From Timema cristinae (taxonomy: Eukaryota > Arthropoda > Insecta > Phasmatodea > Timematidae): a DNA stretch of 64,000 nucleotides. The position numbers and the translations under genes are program-made. Each line of letters starts with the position of its first letter. Position 1 is the stretch's first letter. Shown in pieces: positions 35,435-47,559 of this stretch. Under the pieces are notes generated by a model that made no database searches, was not told the DNA's origin, and was given only the letters and a program-made list of their open reading frames with translations. The DNA lies in assembly GCA_039000515.1 (NCBI GenBank), contig JBCFYV010002255.1, positions 23,619,963 through 23,683,962 on the forward strand. Direction: 5' to 3'.

Positions 35435-35864
35435 TTTATAATACAATAGTCTTCACTTATTTAAAAAAATCTAATTACTGTGCTACTAAGCCTAGCACTT
35501 AAATGACGTCTTAACAGTTTTTTTATTTTATTTCTTAACGAATATGTTAAAGACAAAGGCTGTTTAGAAATTAATTCAATTAGCCACACACTTTTCCCCC
35601 CATTACCCCTGTGACACTCGGCTACATTGTATTTGAATGTAGGAAGCAGGTGTCCCTCTGTGCAAGCTGGTACATCTAGTTGGGTCTGGCTCGTCCGCCA
35701 GATAATAACTTTGTTTCTTGGAGAGTAATACGTCTCACTCCATTCCACCGCTATCTTGAAGGTCTAACGGTTTTATAAGCACCGGCTGGCTACCTTGGCT
35801 GATTAAATAATTTTAGTAATATTCATATTAGTCGTAGCAAGAAGAAAATGGATTTATAATGTTA

Positions 35865-36344
35865 GGAACGTACTTGGAAGGAACAGCTAATTAGTTGAAA
35901 CAGAACATGTCATTAGTGTCAACATAGTTTCATAATGTTTATTAGTATATCTAATTATTCAACTAATAAGTTAGCTATTGTTGGCATATTAATTAACCTA
36001 GTATATTTTTTTGTTAAATCATAATCTTCATAAAACCTATAATCTTTTCTCAAGTACTCAAATTGTGTAGTATCTTTAAGTTATAATATTAATAACTCTA
36101 ATCTAGTAAATTTGTTAATTTACACTTTTCATTTTGCTATACCTATAATATGCTACCACTTAAATATTGTTTTGCAGAGATTTATATTTTTTCCTTGTTT
36201 TATGCTACTAATTTACAATCTCAATGATGATTTTTTAGAAATTTAATAAATTATCTTCATGCTAAGTTTCTTATTCATATTGTTTAATTGACCAAAGAAG
36301 CTGTACCAATTAATCTAATTAGTTGTTCCATCCAAGTACGTTCC
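35865..36344. mobile_element. 480-bp TIR MITE with TTA duplication
   Basis: The left end GGAACGTACTTGGAAGGAAC continues as agctaattag. The right end, inverted, is GGAACGTACTTGGATGGAAC then aactaattag, nearly 30 matching bases. TTA flanks both sides (35862-35864 and 36345-36347), as in PIF/Harbinger elements. Additional ctaattagttg/aactaat words occur inside. No coding capacity. Confidence 0.85.
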
Positions 36345-36479
36345 TTATATTATAAATGACTAAATAATACTAACTTGCAGTATTTCACTACTCATCAGTG
36401 TAAGAATAAGGTTAATGCTATTTGTGTAAACACATTTATAGTTTATTTTTCGAACGTTTGTAATTGAGGTTTGGAATAG

Positions 36480-36800
36480 CACTAGCATCGGTGTGAGCAT
36501 GGCCTAACTGTGGAGTCACACGTTCGCCGAAAAACTAGCGCAGAACAGAAACGTGGTCACGTGACGCGCTCTAAGCCAATCACAAGATTTCTGCTTAATC
36601 GGCGCTAGCTGTTTTGTTGAAGTTCAACTATTCTCTACTTTGTCTGCTCTGCTCGATATGTTAGGCACAGGAGAACCAATCAAATCTCGGAACCATCTCA
36701 GATCATTGCGCATGTGCATTCGTCAACGCATGCGCTGTTGAGCCAGAAGCTAGCAGACAGCTTCGTTGGCTGTTGTGATAAGATTTGAAATAACTCGCTA
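36480..36800. promoter_or_regulatory. Promoter-like region
   Basis: Contains a palindromic GTCACGTGAC E-box near 36556, two CCAAT boxes (gccaatcaca near 36575, accaatcaaa near 36677), and a paired NRF-1-like sequence tgcgcatgtgcattcgtcaa / cgcatgcgct near 36708-36735. The mixture is typical of vertebrate and arthropod CpG promoters. No start codon with a convincing donor was found next to it. Confidence 0.35.
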
Positions 36801-37222
36801 ATGTAAAGTGTGTTTATCGATGTATTGGATTGTGACACGACACAGCATTATAATTTGTAAACAACCATCGGGACAATGATCTAAAATATATGTTTATACA
36901 CTATAAAATAAAATATGTTGATAATCAGCTGTTTTAAAGCGTTGCAATGCATCATCGGTCAACTTAAAGTGTTTGAATTACTGCGCAGGTTCTGCTTTAT
37001 ATTTTCCGGCGAGCGTGTGAATCGAGCTAAAGGCAACAATTGGCAATCTACGGCCCGCGGGCCATATACGGCTTTCCCCCAAAGAAATTGATTTGTATAA
37101 AGGTACAAAGAACAACTGTGCCAAGTTTGAATTAAATCGGTTGATGCGTTCAAATAGACAGATGTAAATAGGTGGAGTTAAAAATGAGAACTCGCTTCAC
37201 TAGTTCAATAAACCAAACACCT

Positions 37223-37395
37223 GTGACCGCGTGGTCTAGAATGCTGATGATATGGGGATCGGGTTTGAATCACGGTCGGGTGTACTGAGGGTGGCTTTAC
37301 GCTCTCCATCCATGCAAAGGCAGGTACACTTCCTCTAAAGTCAACCTTTCTCATCCTTAACTAATTAGAGTAATTAGTACATATGCATATTACCT
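37223..37395 (+). mobile_element. SINE-C copy
   Basis: gtgaccgcgtggtctagaat head, B-box region cgggtttgaatcacgg, body with tgtactgagggtgg and cacttcctctaaagtcaacc, then a worn tail. Confidence 0.65.
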
Positions 37396-37864
37396 GGGAA
37401 CTTACTCTATGAGCGTGTAAGCAAAAATTTACCACCCTAACATGTTTTTTTTTCACTCTGTCGCATAAGCAAGCGCGGGGCCATGATTGACCACACCTCT
37501 TGCACACCCCTAAAGGTGCACACCCACACACGCTAATTCCAGGCTTGCCAGTTTGACTGTTTCCATTTCAAAACTGATCGTGTATGGGGACCTTAAAGGC
37601 GGCCCTGCTAGGCCTACATATTAACGACCGGAAACTGGCCCTGCTGCCGCCAGCACCTCATTATCTTAATAATAAAAACTCGCCCCTTCTAATTACTATA
37701 CACGCGCCATCTTTTGTGAAACAAACGTAACACGTGATGAAATACAATATGTTAACATTTCTCAAGAGTTTGTCTGTTCAAGGCAAAAATAGCGCTGTCG
37801 AAATTAATCTCGCGTATGGAAACTCTTTTAACTTTATTTCTTCACTGTTTTTCTCGATACTTTC
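37396..37864. other. No gene seen
   Basis: Unassigned. Just upstream, near 37045-37070, cggcccgcgggccatatacg resembles an eroded hAT-type end but has no partner. Confidence 0.35.
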
Positions 37865-38048
37865 GACCTCGGTGGTCTTGGTGTAAAGTGCTAGTCTCAG
37901 GACCCGATGTTCGTGGGTTTAGACCCAGCCCGGAATGACAGATTTTTCTTGAGCGGTAAAAATAAGTAGGCTCTTTCGCTCATAGACATGCTCATGTACT
38001 TATATGATCAGTCGGTTCAGAAAGTACGCGTTAAATAACTAATTAAAA
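37865..38048 (+). mobile_element. SINE-D copy
   Basis: acctcggtggtcttggtgta head and gggtttagacccagcc box, cttgagcggtaaaaata body, tail gatcagtcggttcagaaagt acgcgtt and an A-rich end. It is shorter than the 5699 copy, lacking the middle segment. Confidence 0.72.
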
Positions 38049-38297
38049 AAAATCGATACCATTCTCAATGTTAATGCTCAGTCTACAACCATTCGGACCC
38101 AGACTGAGATTATTGTCAGTCCACAGCAGACGCGAGCGCAGTCGATTGTCGGGGGAGATGAACAGTGCCCTTCTCTTGCGTTTATATAGTTGGGCTGGTT
38201 TACGTTCAGCCAATCAGAAACAAAATACTTCTGTATTCAACTAAATATAGTTGTTTGGTCAAGGAAATATTTTACATTCTACAACAAGAATAGTATT

Positions 38298-38585
38298 ACT
38301 ATTATTAGCACCGCGTCTTACTACCCCTTCGGGTTATACGCACTTACGCTAATGTGTAATGGTAGGGTGACTGTGAGATGAAATTGAGGACCTACAGCTT
38401 AACGTGGAATCCGAACCACGGTGGAGGCCTGGCATTCCACACACTCACAAGTTGTGATTAATACACGTCTGGTCAGAGGTGAAGGAAGAGTTTGGTAATC
38501 AGATAAATCTGTGCCGGGACCTAGGATTGAACCCCGGACCCCAGCACAGAAGCCCGACACCTTACCCCTAGACCGCCAGGTCACC
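38298..38585 (-). mobile_element. SINE-A, full length
   Basis: Minus strand, complete from TTA run to reversed GGTGACC. It has an 18-bp perfect target duplication TACAACAAGAATAGTATT (38280-38297 and 38586-38603). Long-body form with few differences, so young. Confidence 0.95.
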
Positions 38586-38974
38586 TACAACAAGAATAGT
38601 ATTTTATTAACTTTTTAATATATTAATTTTTATTCTATTTAACTCGTGTTTGTAAACTTTAAACTTTTCGAGGATGGAGTCATATTGACTGAATTTACGT
38701 TTGCAGACATTTAATTGTAGACGGTCTTTGTTGAAGCAGAAAACATGTCTTGTTGAGTGCGCGTCAGCGGGTGCGACTGGCTCTAAGTGGGCTGGCTCGC
38801 TTCCCCCCGCCAGTAAGCGGTCATAAAGTCTATGAAACCCAATTTACACACGTGAACAAGATACATATATTATTATAATAGACCTACATTTTAGTGCGAT
38901 TTTCTATCTGTTAAACGATACACCTTCAAATTCTGGAGTGGACAACCTTATCACCAATAGTCACAAGTGTCAGA

Positions 38975-39180
38975 CACCTTAGCTTAGTGGGTAGCGTGTC
39001 CCAGATTCGATTCCTGGCTTGGATGAAAAATGTATCATTGGGGAAATGTCGGTTTCCCCTTTCACAGGGATGAATTAACGCCAGGGGGTTGGATGTTGTG
39101 TCTTTATAGATTTAAGTTAGTTTATAAACCGTGTGCTGTATGGCTCAGAAAGTGAACGTTAAATATCCCAAATAAAGAAA
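38975..39180 (+). mobile_element. SINE-D copy, different head
   Basis: Head cttagcttagtgggtagcgt and box agattcgattcctggc; the tail ggctcagaaagtgaacgtta ends in caaataaag. The tail matches the other SINE-D copies while the head and body have drifted or were exchanged. Confidence 0.6.
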
Positions 39181-39455
39181 AAAAGCAAAAAAAAAAGAGC
39201 TACAAGTGGTGAATCGGCCATAAGTGTGACGAATTAGAGTTTGCCAGCTCTAACAGTAAAACGAACATTTTTACTGACGGCGTGTTGTGTACTGATTGTA
39301 ACTAGACATTTCCTGCAGATCATTGGAACTATCCCGCATGTGTATTGAGTTCAGATAACCCGCCATTGTTTCTGTGACCCTTCAGGTAATAGGGTAGTCG
39401 AATTTCGCATTAAATTGTCTTACATTTTCAATCATTTGCGTCTGAGGCAGTAGTA

Positions 39456-39715
39456 CCCGCTTCGGTGGCGTAGTTAGCTAACGCGCTAGATTCGGGTTGA
39501 GCTTGACTGCCGAGGACGGGGAGATCGAGGTTCGAATCTCGGTCGGGTGAACTGGGGTGGTTTTTCCTAAATGGTTTTCCACTCTCCCTCCACGCAAATG
39601 CGGGTTCACTTCCTCTAATTCAACCTTCCCAATTCCTAATCCATTAGCGTAATTAGTACTTAATGCGTATAACCCGAACGGGTAGCAAGACGCGGTGCTA
39701 AATATTATTATTATT
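39456..39715 (+). mobile_element. SINE-B copy
   Basis: cccgcttcggtggcgtagtt head with an extra atcg-like insertion (ctagattcgggttgag), intact B box, body and shared tail, ending ATTATTATT. Target duplication unclear. Confidence 0.88.
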
Positions 39716-40484
39716 GATTAGACTAGTTCAAACCGTGTATGTTATTTTTAATGTTCGATTGAGCAACCCAATTTATCAATTTTTAAATGTGATGGCGAAT
39801 TTCACTTCTCATTCGCCATACCTGTGGCTACATTGGAATATATATATATTGCCCACATCTATTCGAATCCAAGTAAGCAAAATGAATATTTTGAATTTTA
39901 AAGAATACGTTAGAATACGTGGGGAAAAAGCATGAGGAACCGCATTGTGGGGAAACCCCTCTTTCTACACCTTGATACTCTTGCACTCCGGGCCGAGAAC
40001 AGAACCGCGGCCTCCAAGTTGGCGCAAACCTAGCAGCCCTGGTTCAAAATTGAGTTTATTTTTGTTACGGACTTTATTAGGACACACGGCATGTATGGAA
40101 GTATGAATCGGTGGTCCGCCCCTCCTACCCCGGGCTCGCGAAACCTGGTGCTCGTTGTCTATTCTTACCTCGGAACTCGCTCGTGGACCACCAGCTGATC
40201 CCTCGAGGGGCAGGAAGTGAAGGGTAACCTGGGGTGTTATTTTTAGTCTGCCGTGCCATTCTCTCCAGTGTTTGGTTCGACAATAGGGCTGTCTGTGCCC
40301 GCTTTCATCGGACAGTGTGCGCTTTTTCTTAACTCCTCCAGAGCTTGCGTTCAGATTATTCTGACTCTCAACAGGGTTTTAAATAAAATCGCCTAAATGC
40401 GAAAAACACCCACCCAAACTATATCACGTGAAATTAACCTGCACCGGTGAGCACGATTACGAAGCTTAATGTCAAGCTCATCTA
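39716..40484. other. No gene; moderately GC-rich patch
   Basis: Around 39980-40340 there is a CG-containing stretch (gggctcgcgaaacctggtgc) whose nature I cannot tell; it may be a worn transposon or regulatory DNA. Confidence 0.35.
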
Positions 40485-40719
40485 GAGTAGCCCCGTGGCT
40501 TCTTTGGTGCTGACTGACAGCTCACAGCTGACTTCTGACAGTCAACATTTAGGTATATACCTAAATTATGATTGTCAGAAGTGACAGCTACTAAACACAT
40601 GTTTTTGCAGATCATTTGGTTCGGCGTAGGGATACATAATTTGGTATGATAGCTTTTCAAAGCCATCAACTGTCAGCTGTGAGCTTTCAGTCAGCACCAA
40701 AGAAGCCATGGGGCTACTT
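40485..40719. mobile_element. Palindromic MITE-P, copy 2
   Basis: 235 bp, gagtagccccgtggcttctt to the inverted agtagccccatggcttcttt. TA precedes the left end; the right end is altered (ctacttt). The middle contains gacagtc words and aggtatatacct. Confidence 0.88.
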
Positions 40720-41659
40720 TTGTTTGATTGCTATTCTAGATAGACATATGCTACCACGGATTTTTTTTAAATCCACATCCTGACAGGAAGATTCCCACAT
40801 GACATTTTCGTGGGTAGGCCAAATAGCCTAAAGTTGTAGATTAAAAATATGTTTAGGTCTAAAAAAACTAATTTAAGACAAAAATAATAATGTTGTGACA
40901 TTGTAGGAGTATTTTAGAATTATTTAAGAAATTAAGGTTTTGTTTCAACGTTATATCTCTAAAACTCGCGTAATGAAACGTACATTCCTTAACATGGGGA
41001 ATCCTATCCTGAACTTCCGTGACGTCACAGGTAGGCAACGTCCTTAAATTAACCTAAAATTAATAAGTTGAATATCTTTCAAAAACTACTCTTGTTCATG
41101 GAAGTTGAATCGGGACACCTCTCTTAACGGGCCACTGCTCTATCGTTGGGCTATTTAGAAATCGTCCCGTGCTTATTAGTTATTTTTGGCTCACAGGTTG
41201 TTTTATTAAATTGAAAGATGTGACCCAATGCACGGCTATATTTGTATAAAACAGGTGTCGGCAGCCATTTTGGGCCCTGATTGAGTCGTTTGCTGATATA
41301 AGTAGCTTCGTTAAACACTCATAATAATCAATCAATGTATCCTAAGTTTGAATGAAGGATTTCACTATGATGTAGCTTAAAGATAGTGCATTAGTGTGAT
41401 CGGCCAACGTAAGATCGTTCGTTACCTTTCAGGGTAAATGGAGTGCACATTTACAAGAGGGGTAATAATTGGATCACTATTTGAATCACAAAGAACTCCG
41501 GACGTGATTTCTTGAAATTACTCTCAAGCTAATATTATTTACTCTTAAACATTTTTAATAATTTGTGTGTGTGCACTATGTATTACTTTTCTTCAATACC
41601 ATCCTCGTATTTACACTACTGAGATAGGTGTAATTTAGAGAAATTGAACTCGTATTTGT
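40720..41659. other. No gene seen
   Basis: Unassigned AT-rich DNA with one tRNA-like phrase near 41110-41155. Confidence 0.35.
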
Positions 41660-41775
41660 TTCTAGGGGAGTGGAAAAACCATTTAGGTCAACCCACCCTC
41701 AGCGCACTCAGCCAGGATATGAGTCTTGACCCTCCCGTCGTCGGAAAACCAGATCGGACGAGGTTGACTTCCCAT
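41660..41775 (-). mobile_element. SINE-C remnant
   Basis: ggggagtggaaaaaccattt, cctcagcgcactcagccagg and gaccctcccgtcgtcgg correspond to the reversed body and head of SINE-C. Confidence 0.45.
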
Positions 41776-42319
41776 CCCGCGTGCCACCTATGCGGTTGGG
41801 ATCAAATAAACCAACTCCCGAACACATCATATTTAGTAATAAGCTGTGTCGACAAGTAAAAACGGCGAGGTTTCCGACTAAGTTTTGAACGAATCAATTT
41901 ATATTTTCACCCACTTCAGTGGCCGAATGTTCTCCAAGAATCCCACTAGTCATTTTTTGATTAACTGAACCTCATCCTATTTGGACTCCAATACTAGAAA
42001 AGTTGACAGGAATAAGTCATTGAAAGCCGCTCTAGAATTTTCACAAATCTTAGCAATGATATTTGAAATACGAAGTAAGAAAGCAATGCAAACTATTGGC
42101 TTTACCTCCAATTATGCCAAGTTAACACTAAACTATAGTTATACTCAATAATAAATTAAGATGAGATGGTTGACTTCCGATTATATTTCAATTCTACGGT
42201 CGAGTGCCAATATTGACTATCAGCCACTTTCGGACCTAAAGTGTAATGTAAAAACATAATTCTCCTTTTCTGTACTGAATGCCGGCCTCCATGATCAGAG
42301 TCCGCCATTAATTAAATTG

Positions 42320-42545
42320 CCCGCGTTGGTGGGCGCGTGGACTAAGACGTCAACCTCGTCTGATTTGGTTTGCCTGTGACTGGTAGTTTGGGTGCGAATC
42401 CCAGCTGGATGTACTGTGTTTTTCCTTGGACAGTTTGGCTATCTCACCATTTTAACAAGGAAAAATTTCCCTTAAATTTTACCTTTATTATTAGTGTAAA
42501 TATGCGGATGGTTATTAATTCGAGATGTACAAACTACCCTAACCC
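42320..42545 (+). mobile_element. SINE-C, degenerate
   Basis: cccgcgttggtgggcgcgtg head, a long variable region, gtgcgaatcccagctggatg box and a worn body. Confidence 0.45.
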
Positions 42546-42732
42546 AAGAAAATAAGATGAAAGGGAACTTTATCGACTGGTATTAAACCCGGAGCTTCCT
42601 AATTAGAGTCTGAATTTTTTTTTGTTAAGTTGAATTTTGATTTTAACCTGTTTTTAAGGTAGATGATTGAAAATGAAATTTATTGCAAATGTGTTTTAAT
42701 ACACACTTTGAAAAGTACTATGAAAGTAGCTA

Positions 42733-42960
42733 CAGTAGCCCCATGGCTTCTTTGGTGCTGACTAAAGCTCACAGCTGACTTCTGACAGTCAATATTTAGG
42801 TATATACCTAAATGTTGACTGTCAAAAGTAACACCTGCTAAACATATGTTTTTTGCAGATCATATGGCTCGGCGTAAGGATACATAATTTGGTCTGGTAA
42901 CTTTTCAAAGCCGTCAGCTGCGAGCTGTCAGTCAGCACCAAAGAAGCCATGGGGCTACTG
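42733..42960. mobile_element. Palindromic MITE-P, copy 3 (best preserved ends)
   Basis: 228 bp, starting CAGTAGCCCCATGGCTTCTT and ending with its exact reverse complement, with TA on both sides. The palindromic centre includes taggtatataccta. Best copy for defining the family. Confidence 0.93.
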
Positions 42961-43464
42961 TAGCTGACCTCTTGCTTGGATCCACTCTAATATAGTCTAC
43001 AAGCTAGGCAGGCAGTACCACAATGGCTGCGCCTATCACGTTTGAATTAGTTTAGCCTTTTTTATGGTAGAAATGATGTGCTTTCTTAAACCAACAAAAA
43101 TAACCTTTTGGAGACCTTCCACGATATTTGCACTGTTTCATTATAAAGTTTCACAACTTTATTGAGGCTTTTAGGGCTTTTGCAGAGAAACTTCTACAAA
43201 AACGCAAACGTGTTTTGACATATCGTGTAAGGTGTCCATATTTGTTTGTAGAGCTTTGAATTATAGGTTTAAGAAATCACAGGTCCTCCTCCACTCCCCT
43301 CCCCCAAATACATAAATACACGACTAAAATTAAAATCAAAATTGGTAAGCGTAGTCTTAAGGTAAGACTTATTTAATTTTAAATGGAGTGTACCTACATT
43401 CAATTACGTACTTTTTTTAATGATCAACTACTCTTTGGCACTTTTCTCAAGACAGCGCTTGTAC
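42961..43464. other. No gene seen
   Basis: AT-rich; nothing recognised. Confidence 0.35.
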
Positions 43465-43789
43465 TGCCCAGTTCATGAACTGGGCAGCTCCAGACACTAC
43501 CCACTTCGTGAACTGAACGAGTTTTTGTCAAGTTCGTTAACTTAACAAGTGTAGAACAGGTTTCATACAAACCTTAAATCGTTTTAGAAATCAAGGCTAA
43601 GTTTAGTTACCTTGACATATAATAGCTGAAAAGGAATTCCATAAGTTTTTAGTAGATAAGACATTAATTTCCAGTTCATAAAATGGGCAAGAAAGAGTTC
43701 ATGCACTTTTTGCCCAGTTCGTGAAATGGCCAAGAAAGAGGTAGGTTAATGGAGTGCACAGAAATTTGCCCTATTCGTGAATCGGGTGG
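43465..43789. repeat. Cluster of six related small palindromes
   Basis: A perfect 20-bp palindrome GCCCAGTTCATGAACTGGGC lies at 43466-43485. Five relatives follow: cccacttcgtgaactgaac (about 43499), caagttcgttaacttaac (43529), ccagttcataaaatgggc (43672), gcccagttcgtgaaatggcc (43712) and gccctattcgtgaatcggg (43770). All share a TTC-RT-GAA core. Function unknown: they could be dimer-protein binding sites or a decayed tandem repeat. Confidence 0.7.
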
Positions 43790-44735
43790 TTTCACTAATA
43801 GGGTGTGACACACCACAATGGCGAGGATGAATGGGAAGATATTTCGTCACATTCCTAAACACTGCGCCATTTATTTGTTGCGTAACAGACCTTTATGAAA
43901 CCATTGATTTTCATCGTGACGTGGTCCAGTCACTTGGGCGCGCATTGCAATTGCGCATTTCATGTTTCGTAAAATACACTCACTTATTTTTACAGCTCTT
44001 GAAATCTCGGTTATATCCTAGCCCCTCATTAAAAAGTTTTATTGGTGCATTTAAAACTTTAATAAACTCACATTATTTCCGTTTTATTTTAAACGGGTAC
44101 TTTTAAACATTTATTTGAGCTTATTTTAACAATCTACTATTATCTCCATCCGGAATAATATATTTTATTATCTTAAGTTGCAAACTTGATATAATTTCAT
44201 CGAATGTTCTTTTCGACAGTAAACGGTACTATTTGCACTTAAACTACCATGTGTTGTATCTCGACCATTGAAATTATTTTATTGCCTCTTCTTTACACAC
44301 TCAGATTAGCCTATATTGTTTTATTAATCTTTGGTTCATACCAACCTATTGCAACTTCAAACTATTCTCACGAAAACTTTGCTATACTGTTTTCTGTTTT
44401 TATCATATTTAAAAAGTAGTCCCTACTTATCTTAAGGCGAATCGTGCACGTGATAAAGACGTAATGAGCCGAATTTATTTCTCAAAGGGTAAAAATGATA
44501 AAATGACCACCTCCCAGAACCCCTTTCCTCAAAAAATTACTGAAATATACCTTGCATTGGCCACCAAAGCGCCGGTTGAGCCTGGACATTTGTGGAGGAA
44601 GGACCTATGTTTGTATTGAGCTAAAATTGGTACTGCGTATTTTAAATCTATACTTGTCATTTTAATACAAAACTACCAAATGTGAACCCCCTAGTTAAGT
44701 GATTCCTAGAAAATATTCCTTATCTTTCCGACTTG
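43790..44735. other. No gene recognised
   Basis: A 91-codon frame at 43831-44106 has no recognisable motif. The rest is AT-rich. Confidence 0.35.
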
Positions 44736-44968
44736 CAGTAGCCCCTTGGCTTCTTTGGTGCTACTGACAGCTCACAGCTGACTTCGGACGTCTTTAAAAA
44801 GTTAACAGACAAAATTATGTATTCCTACGCCGAACCAGATGAACTGCAAAAACATGTGTTTATCAGCTGTCACTTCAGACGGTCGAAATTTAGGTATATA
44901 CCTGAATGTTGACTGTCAGAACTAAGTTGTGAGCTGTCAGTCAGCACCAAAAAAGTCACGGGCAACTG
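44736..44968. mobile_element. Palindromic MITE-P, copy 4
   Basis: 233 bp, cagtagccccttggcttctt to the inverted cagttgcccgtgactttttt. This is the most diverged copy. TA follows the right end; the left flank is TG. Confidence 0.85.
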
Positions 44969-45139
44969 TAGTTATGTGAGGCAGTAAAAGGGACTGCTGA
45001 GTTGACGAAGGAATGGTGGAGGTGTTGGTTGTACACACCAATGTTTCAAGGCTACACACGAGTTTCCTGTGACTGATAGCTGAAAACTGAACATATAAAC
45101 AGATTACCTACCACTACACAAAAACGATTACAAATAAAC

Positions 45140-45235
45140 CTCAGAGAATCGTGAGCTTGTTTGCATATCACGTTGGTGACCTGGGTTCAAATCCCAGATG
45201 GGTAGACTAAAAGTCATTTTCCACATATCATTCTG
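45140..45235 (+). mobile_element. SINE-C head fragment
   Basis: gggttcaaatcccagatggg with the following gactaaaagtcattttccac resembles the head and start of the SINE-C body. Confidence 0.4.
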
Positions 45236-45339
45236 AATGCTATCACCGTAGAGATTTAGCAAAGATTAACTAAAGCAGAATTTTACTATATTAATATAAT
45301 AATACAGTAGGCCTAACTATAATACATTCACGACCTTAG

Positions 45340-46079
45340 TTTACTTGGATGACAGCTCAAATGTTACTAAAAATAATCCCTAATATATCCCTACGCCTAC
45401 AGCTGACATCTGTCAATTTAGATAACTCTAATGAAAACGTATGGCATGTATGAATTTGATAATTAACCACAGTAATTTAGGTCAATATTATTTATATATT
45501 TATTTGAGGTTGGGCACAAAGCTTATTTATCGTTTTATTTTACCTAAAAAATATATTATTCGCATAACTTTCACAAAAGGTCTAATACCATAGCTTCCAA
45601 ATGGTGACCAACGAATTTAAACTATGTTATTGAACGTGACGGAAACACGTTCTTTACAATAATGCACCCACGCAGTGGATAAACATATTTTATTCAGTTA
45701 AATATTTTGATATACGATAAAATAATCATAAAATAATTTATTACATATATAAAAAATGACAAGTATTTTATCTTTTTCAAGTAAATACGATGTCTGTATT
45801 AAAAGGTGTTATTGTATGCACTATATTACACATCATGGATAACATTCCGAAACGGAGAATAAGTACTTTTAATTATGCTATAATATTGTTTTGGATTGGG
45901 TAAAAAGAAATATTAAAAGTTATGAAATAGTATGAGAAAACTTAAGTTTAAGTTATTTTAAATGTAAAATAAAACAGGTAATTCAAAAACTTAACATTTA
46001 TAACAAAACAGTGATCTTTTACAAGTGTTGGCAACCCAAAAACCTAAACATACGATTTTTGAACTGTCATCCAGGTAAA
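45340..46079. mobile_element. 740-bp TIR element, copy 2
   Basis: tttacttggatgacagctca to the inverted tttacctggatgacagttca. Collinear with 24751-25490 in the same orientation, including the block acaaagcttatttatcgttt. Ends match each other slightly better than in copy 1. No coding frame. Confidence 0.82.
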
Positions 46080-46204
46080 AAAAACCTATCATGAACAGAC
46101 TTTAAATTAATTTGATGAATGAAGAGTAGAGATATACAGTAGTAAAAACTGTCTATACATTATTTCAGATTTAACTATTACCAACACACGGAATAAACGT
46201 CAAG

Positions 46205-46320
46205 CTCATCTTGTTTAGTTTGCTGGTAATGGGAGGTTGAGGCTCGAATCCCGGCCCAGTGTACTAAGGGTATTTAATATTAAATGGTTCCCCTCACTAA
46301 ATGTATCAGAAACAAGAGCT
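46205..46320 (+). mobile_element. SINE-C fragment
   Basis: gaggctcgaatcccggccca box, gtgtactaagggt and a worn body. Confidence 0.45.
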
Positions 46321-46506
46321 TCCCAAGTAAATGTTGATTTTAATTTAATATACACAATTCTTTTTAAAAAACGTGTGGGTTGTTTATGTTTTTAGGTAGG
46401 GTGAAAGATTACATTACATTTAATACTCAATACCATGAAATAAGAGCGCGTTTTTTCCGTACTGTGTACTAATACTATATAATATTAATAGTAATAATAA
46501 TAGTAG

Positions 46507-46797
46507 GGTGACCTTGTGGTCTAGGGGTAAGGTGTCAGACTTCTGTGCTGGCGGCCGGGGTTCAATCCCGGTCCCGGCACAGATTTATCTGATTACCAAA
46601 CCCTTCCTTCACCTCTGACAAGACATCTTGTGAATGTGGGGAATGCCAGGCCTCCACCGTGGTTCGGATTCCACGTTAAACTGTAGGTCCTTCATTTCAC
46701 CTCACAATCACCCTACCATTACACATTAGCGTAAGTGCGTATAACCCGAATGGGTAGTAAGACGAGGTGCTTTTTAATAATAATAATATAATAATAA
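46507..46797 (+). mobile_element. SINE-A, full length, short subfamily
   Basis: GGTGACCTTGTGGTCTAGGG head with the variant tgctggcggccgg seen also at 49773. The tail hairpin contains one change (cccgaatggg). Confidence 0.92.
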
Positions 46798-46958
46798 CAA
46801 TCTGGAACAAATTTGTTACCATCAAACATATTTAAAAATAAGAATTTTTAATAGCTGGGGAACAAACTTGCCGGTGTTGGGGAACTGATATTCAATTTTT
46901 GTTTTTAACGGTGTTTATTTTGGCCGGATGGAAGTTAAGGGTGGATCCGGGAAGCATT

Positions 46959-47167
46959 GGGGGGGGGGGGATAGATAAGGGGAAGGGGAAGGACTTTTAC
47001 CAGGAGGAGGGAGTACGGAATATCAACAAAATATTTTCAAATTTAACACTCAAAAGAAATGACGTTTTAAGATCATCCTGGACTCCGGATCCGCTCAGAT
47101 TTGTTTAAATCTAAATTCCAATTTTTTCGTTCTTCGCCTGACCTTTGGGGGGCGGGGGGGGGGGGGG
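46959..47167 (+). repeat. Two long G runs 190 bp apart
   Basis: 12 G at 46959-46970 and 14 G at 47154-47167. Both are G-quadruplex candidates; lengths may be imprecise. Confidence 0.85.
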
Positions 47168-47559
47168 AGTGATTTCATATACACTAGCAAAAAGCTAAGA
47201 GCCTGAGCAGCTTAGCAGCTTAATACTTTAAAGAGTTAAATTTTGTATCACCGTTGACGTACTATTTTAAAGGTACACCTTTAGATAGTATATGTTATTG
47301 TTATTTGCAATTTCAAGTTTAGTCAGGAACTGACCATTTTTATAGGCCTTTTATAAAATACAAAGGCATTTTTTTCTGGTCAGCAATAAACATATTGAAA
47401 GCAAACCTTTCTGTCAGAAAAAGTCATTTTATATGAACATTGGTCTGTAATTACGAAAGTTCTATTTCAGCGCTCGAAAGGCTGCTTATAAGTTTCAGTT
47501 TATAATATACGAAAGCTGAGACCGTACATATATTTATTACCCTGATCGTGGACAGGAAC

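Noticed and set aside
37040..37080. hAT-like end cggcccgcgggcc
   Set aside because: A single GC palindrome without a matching end or duplication; too little to call an element.
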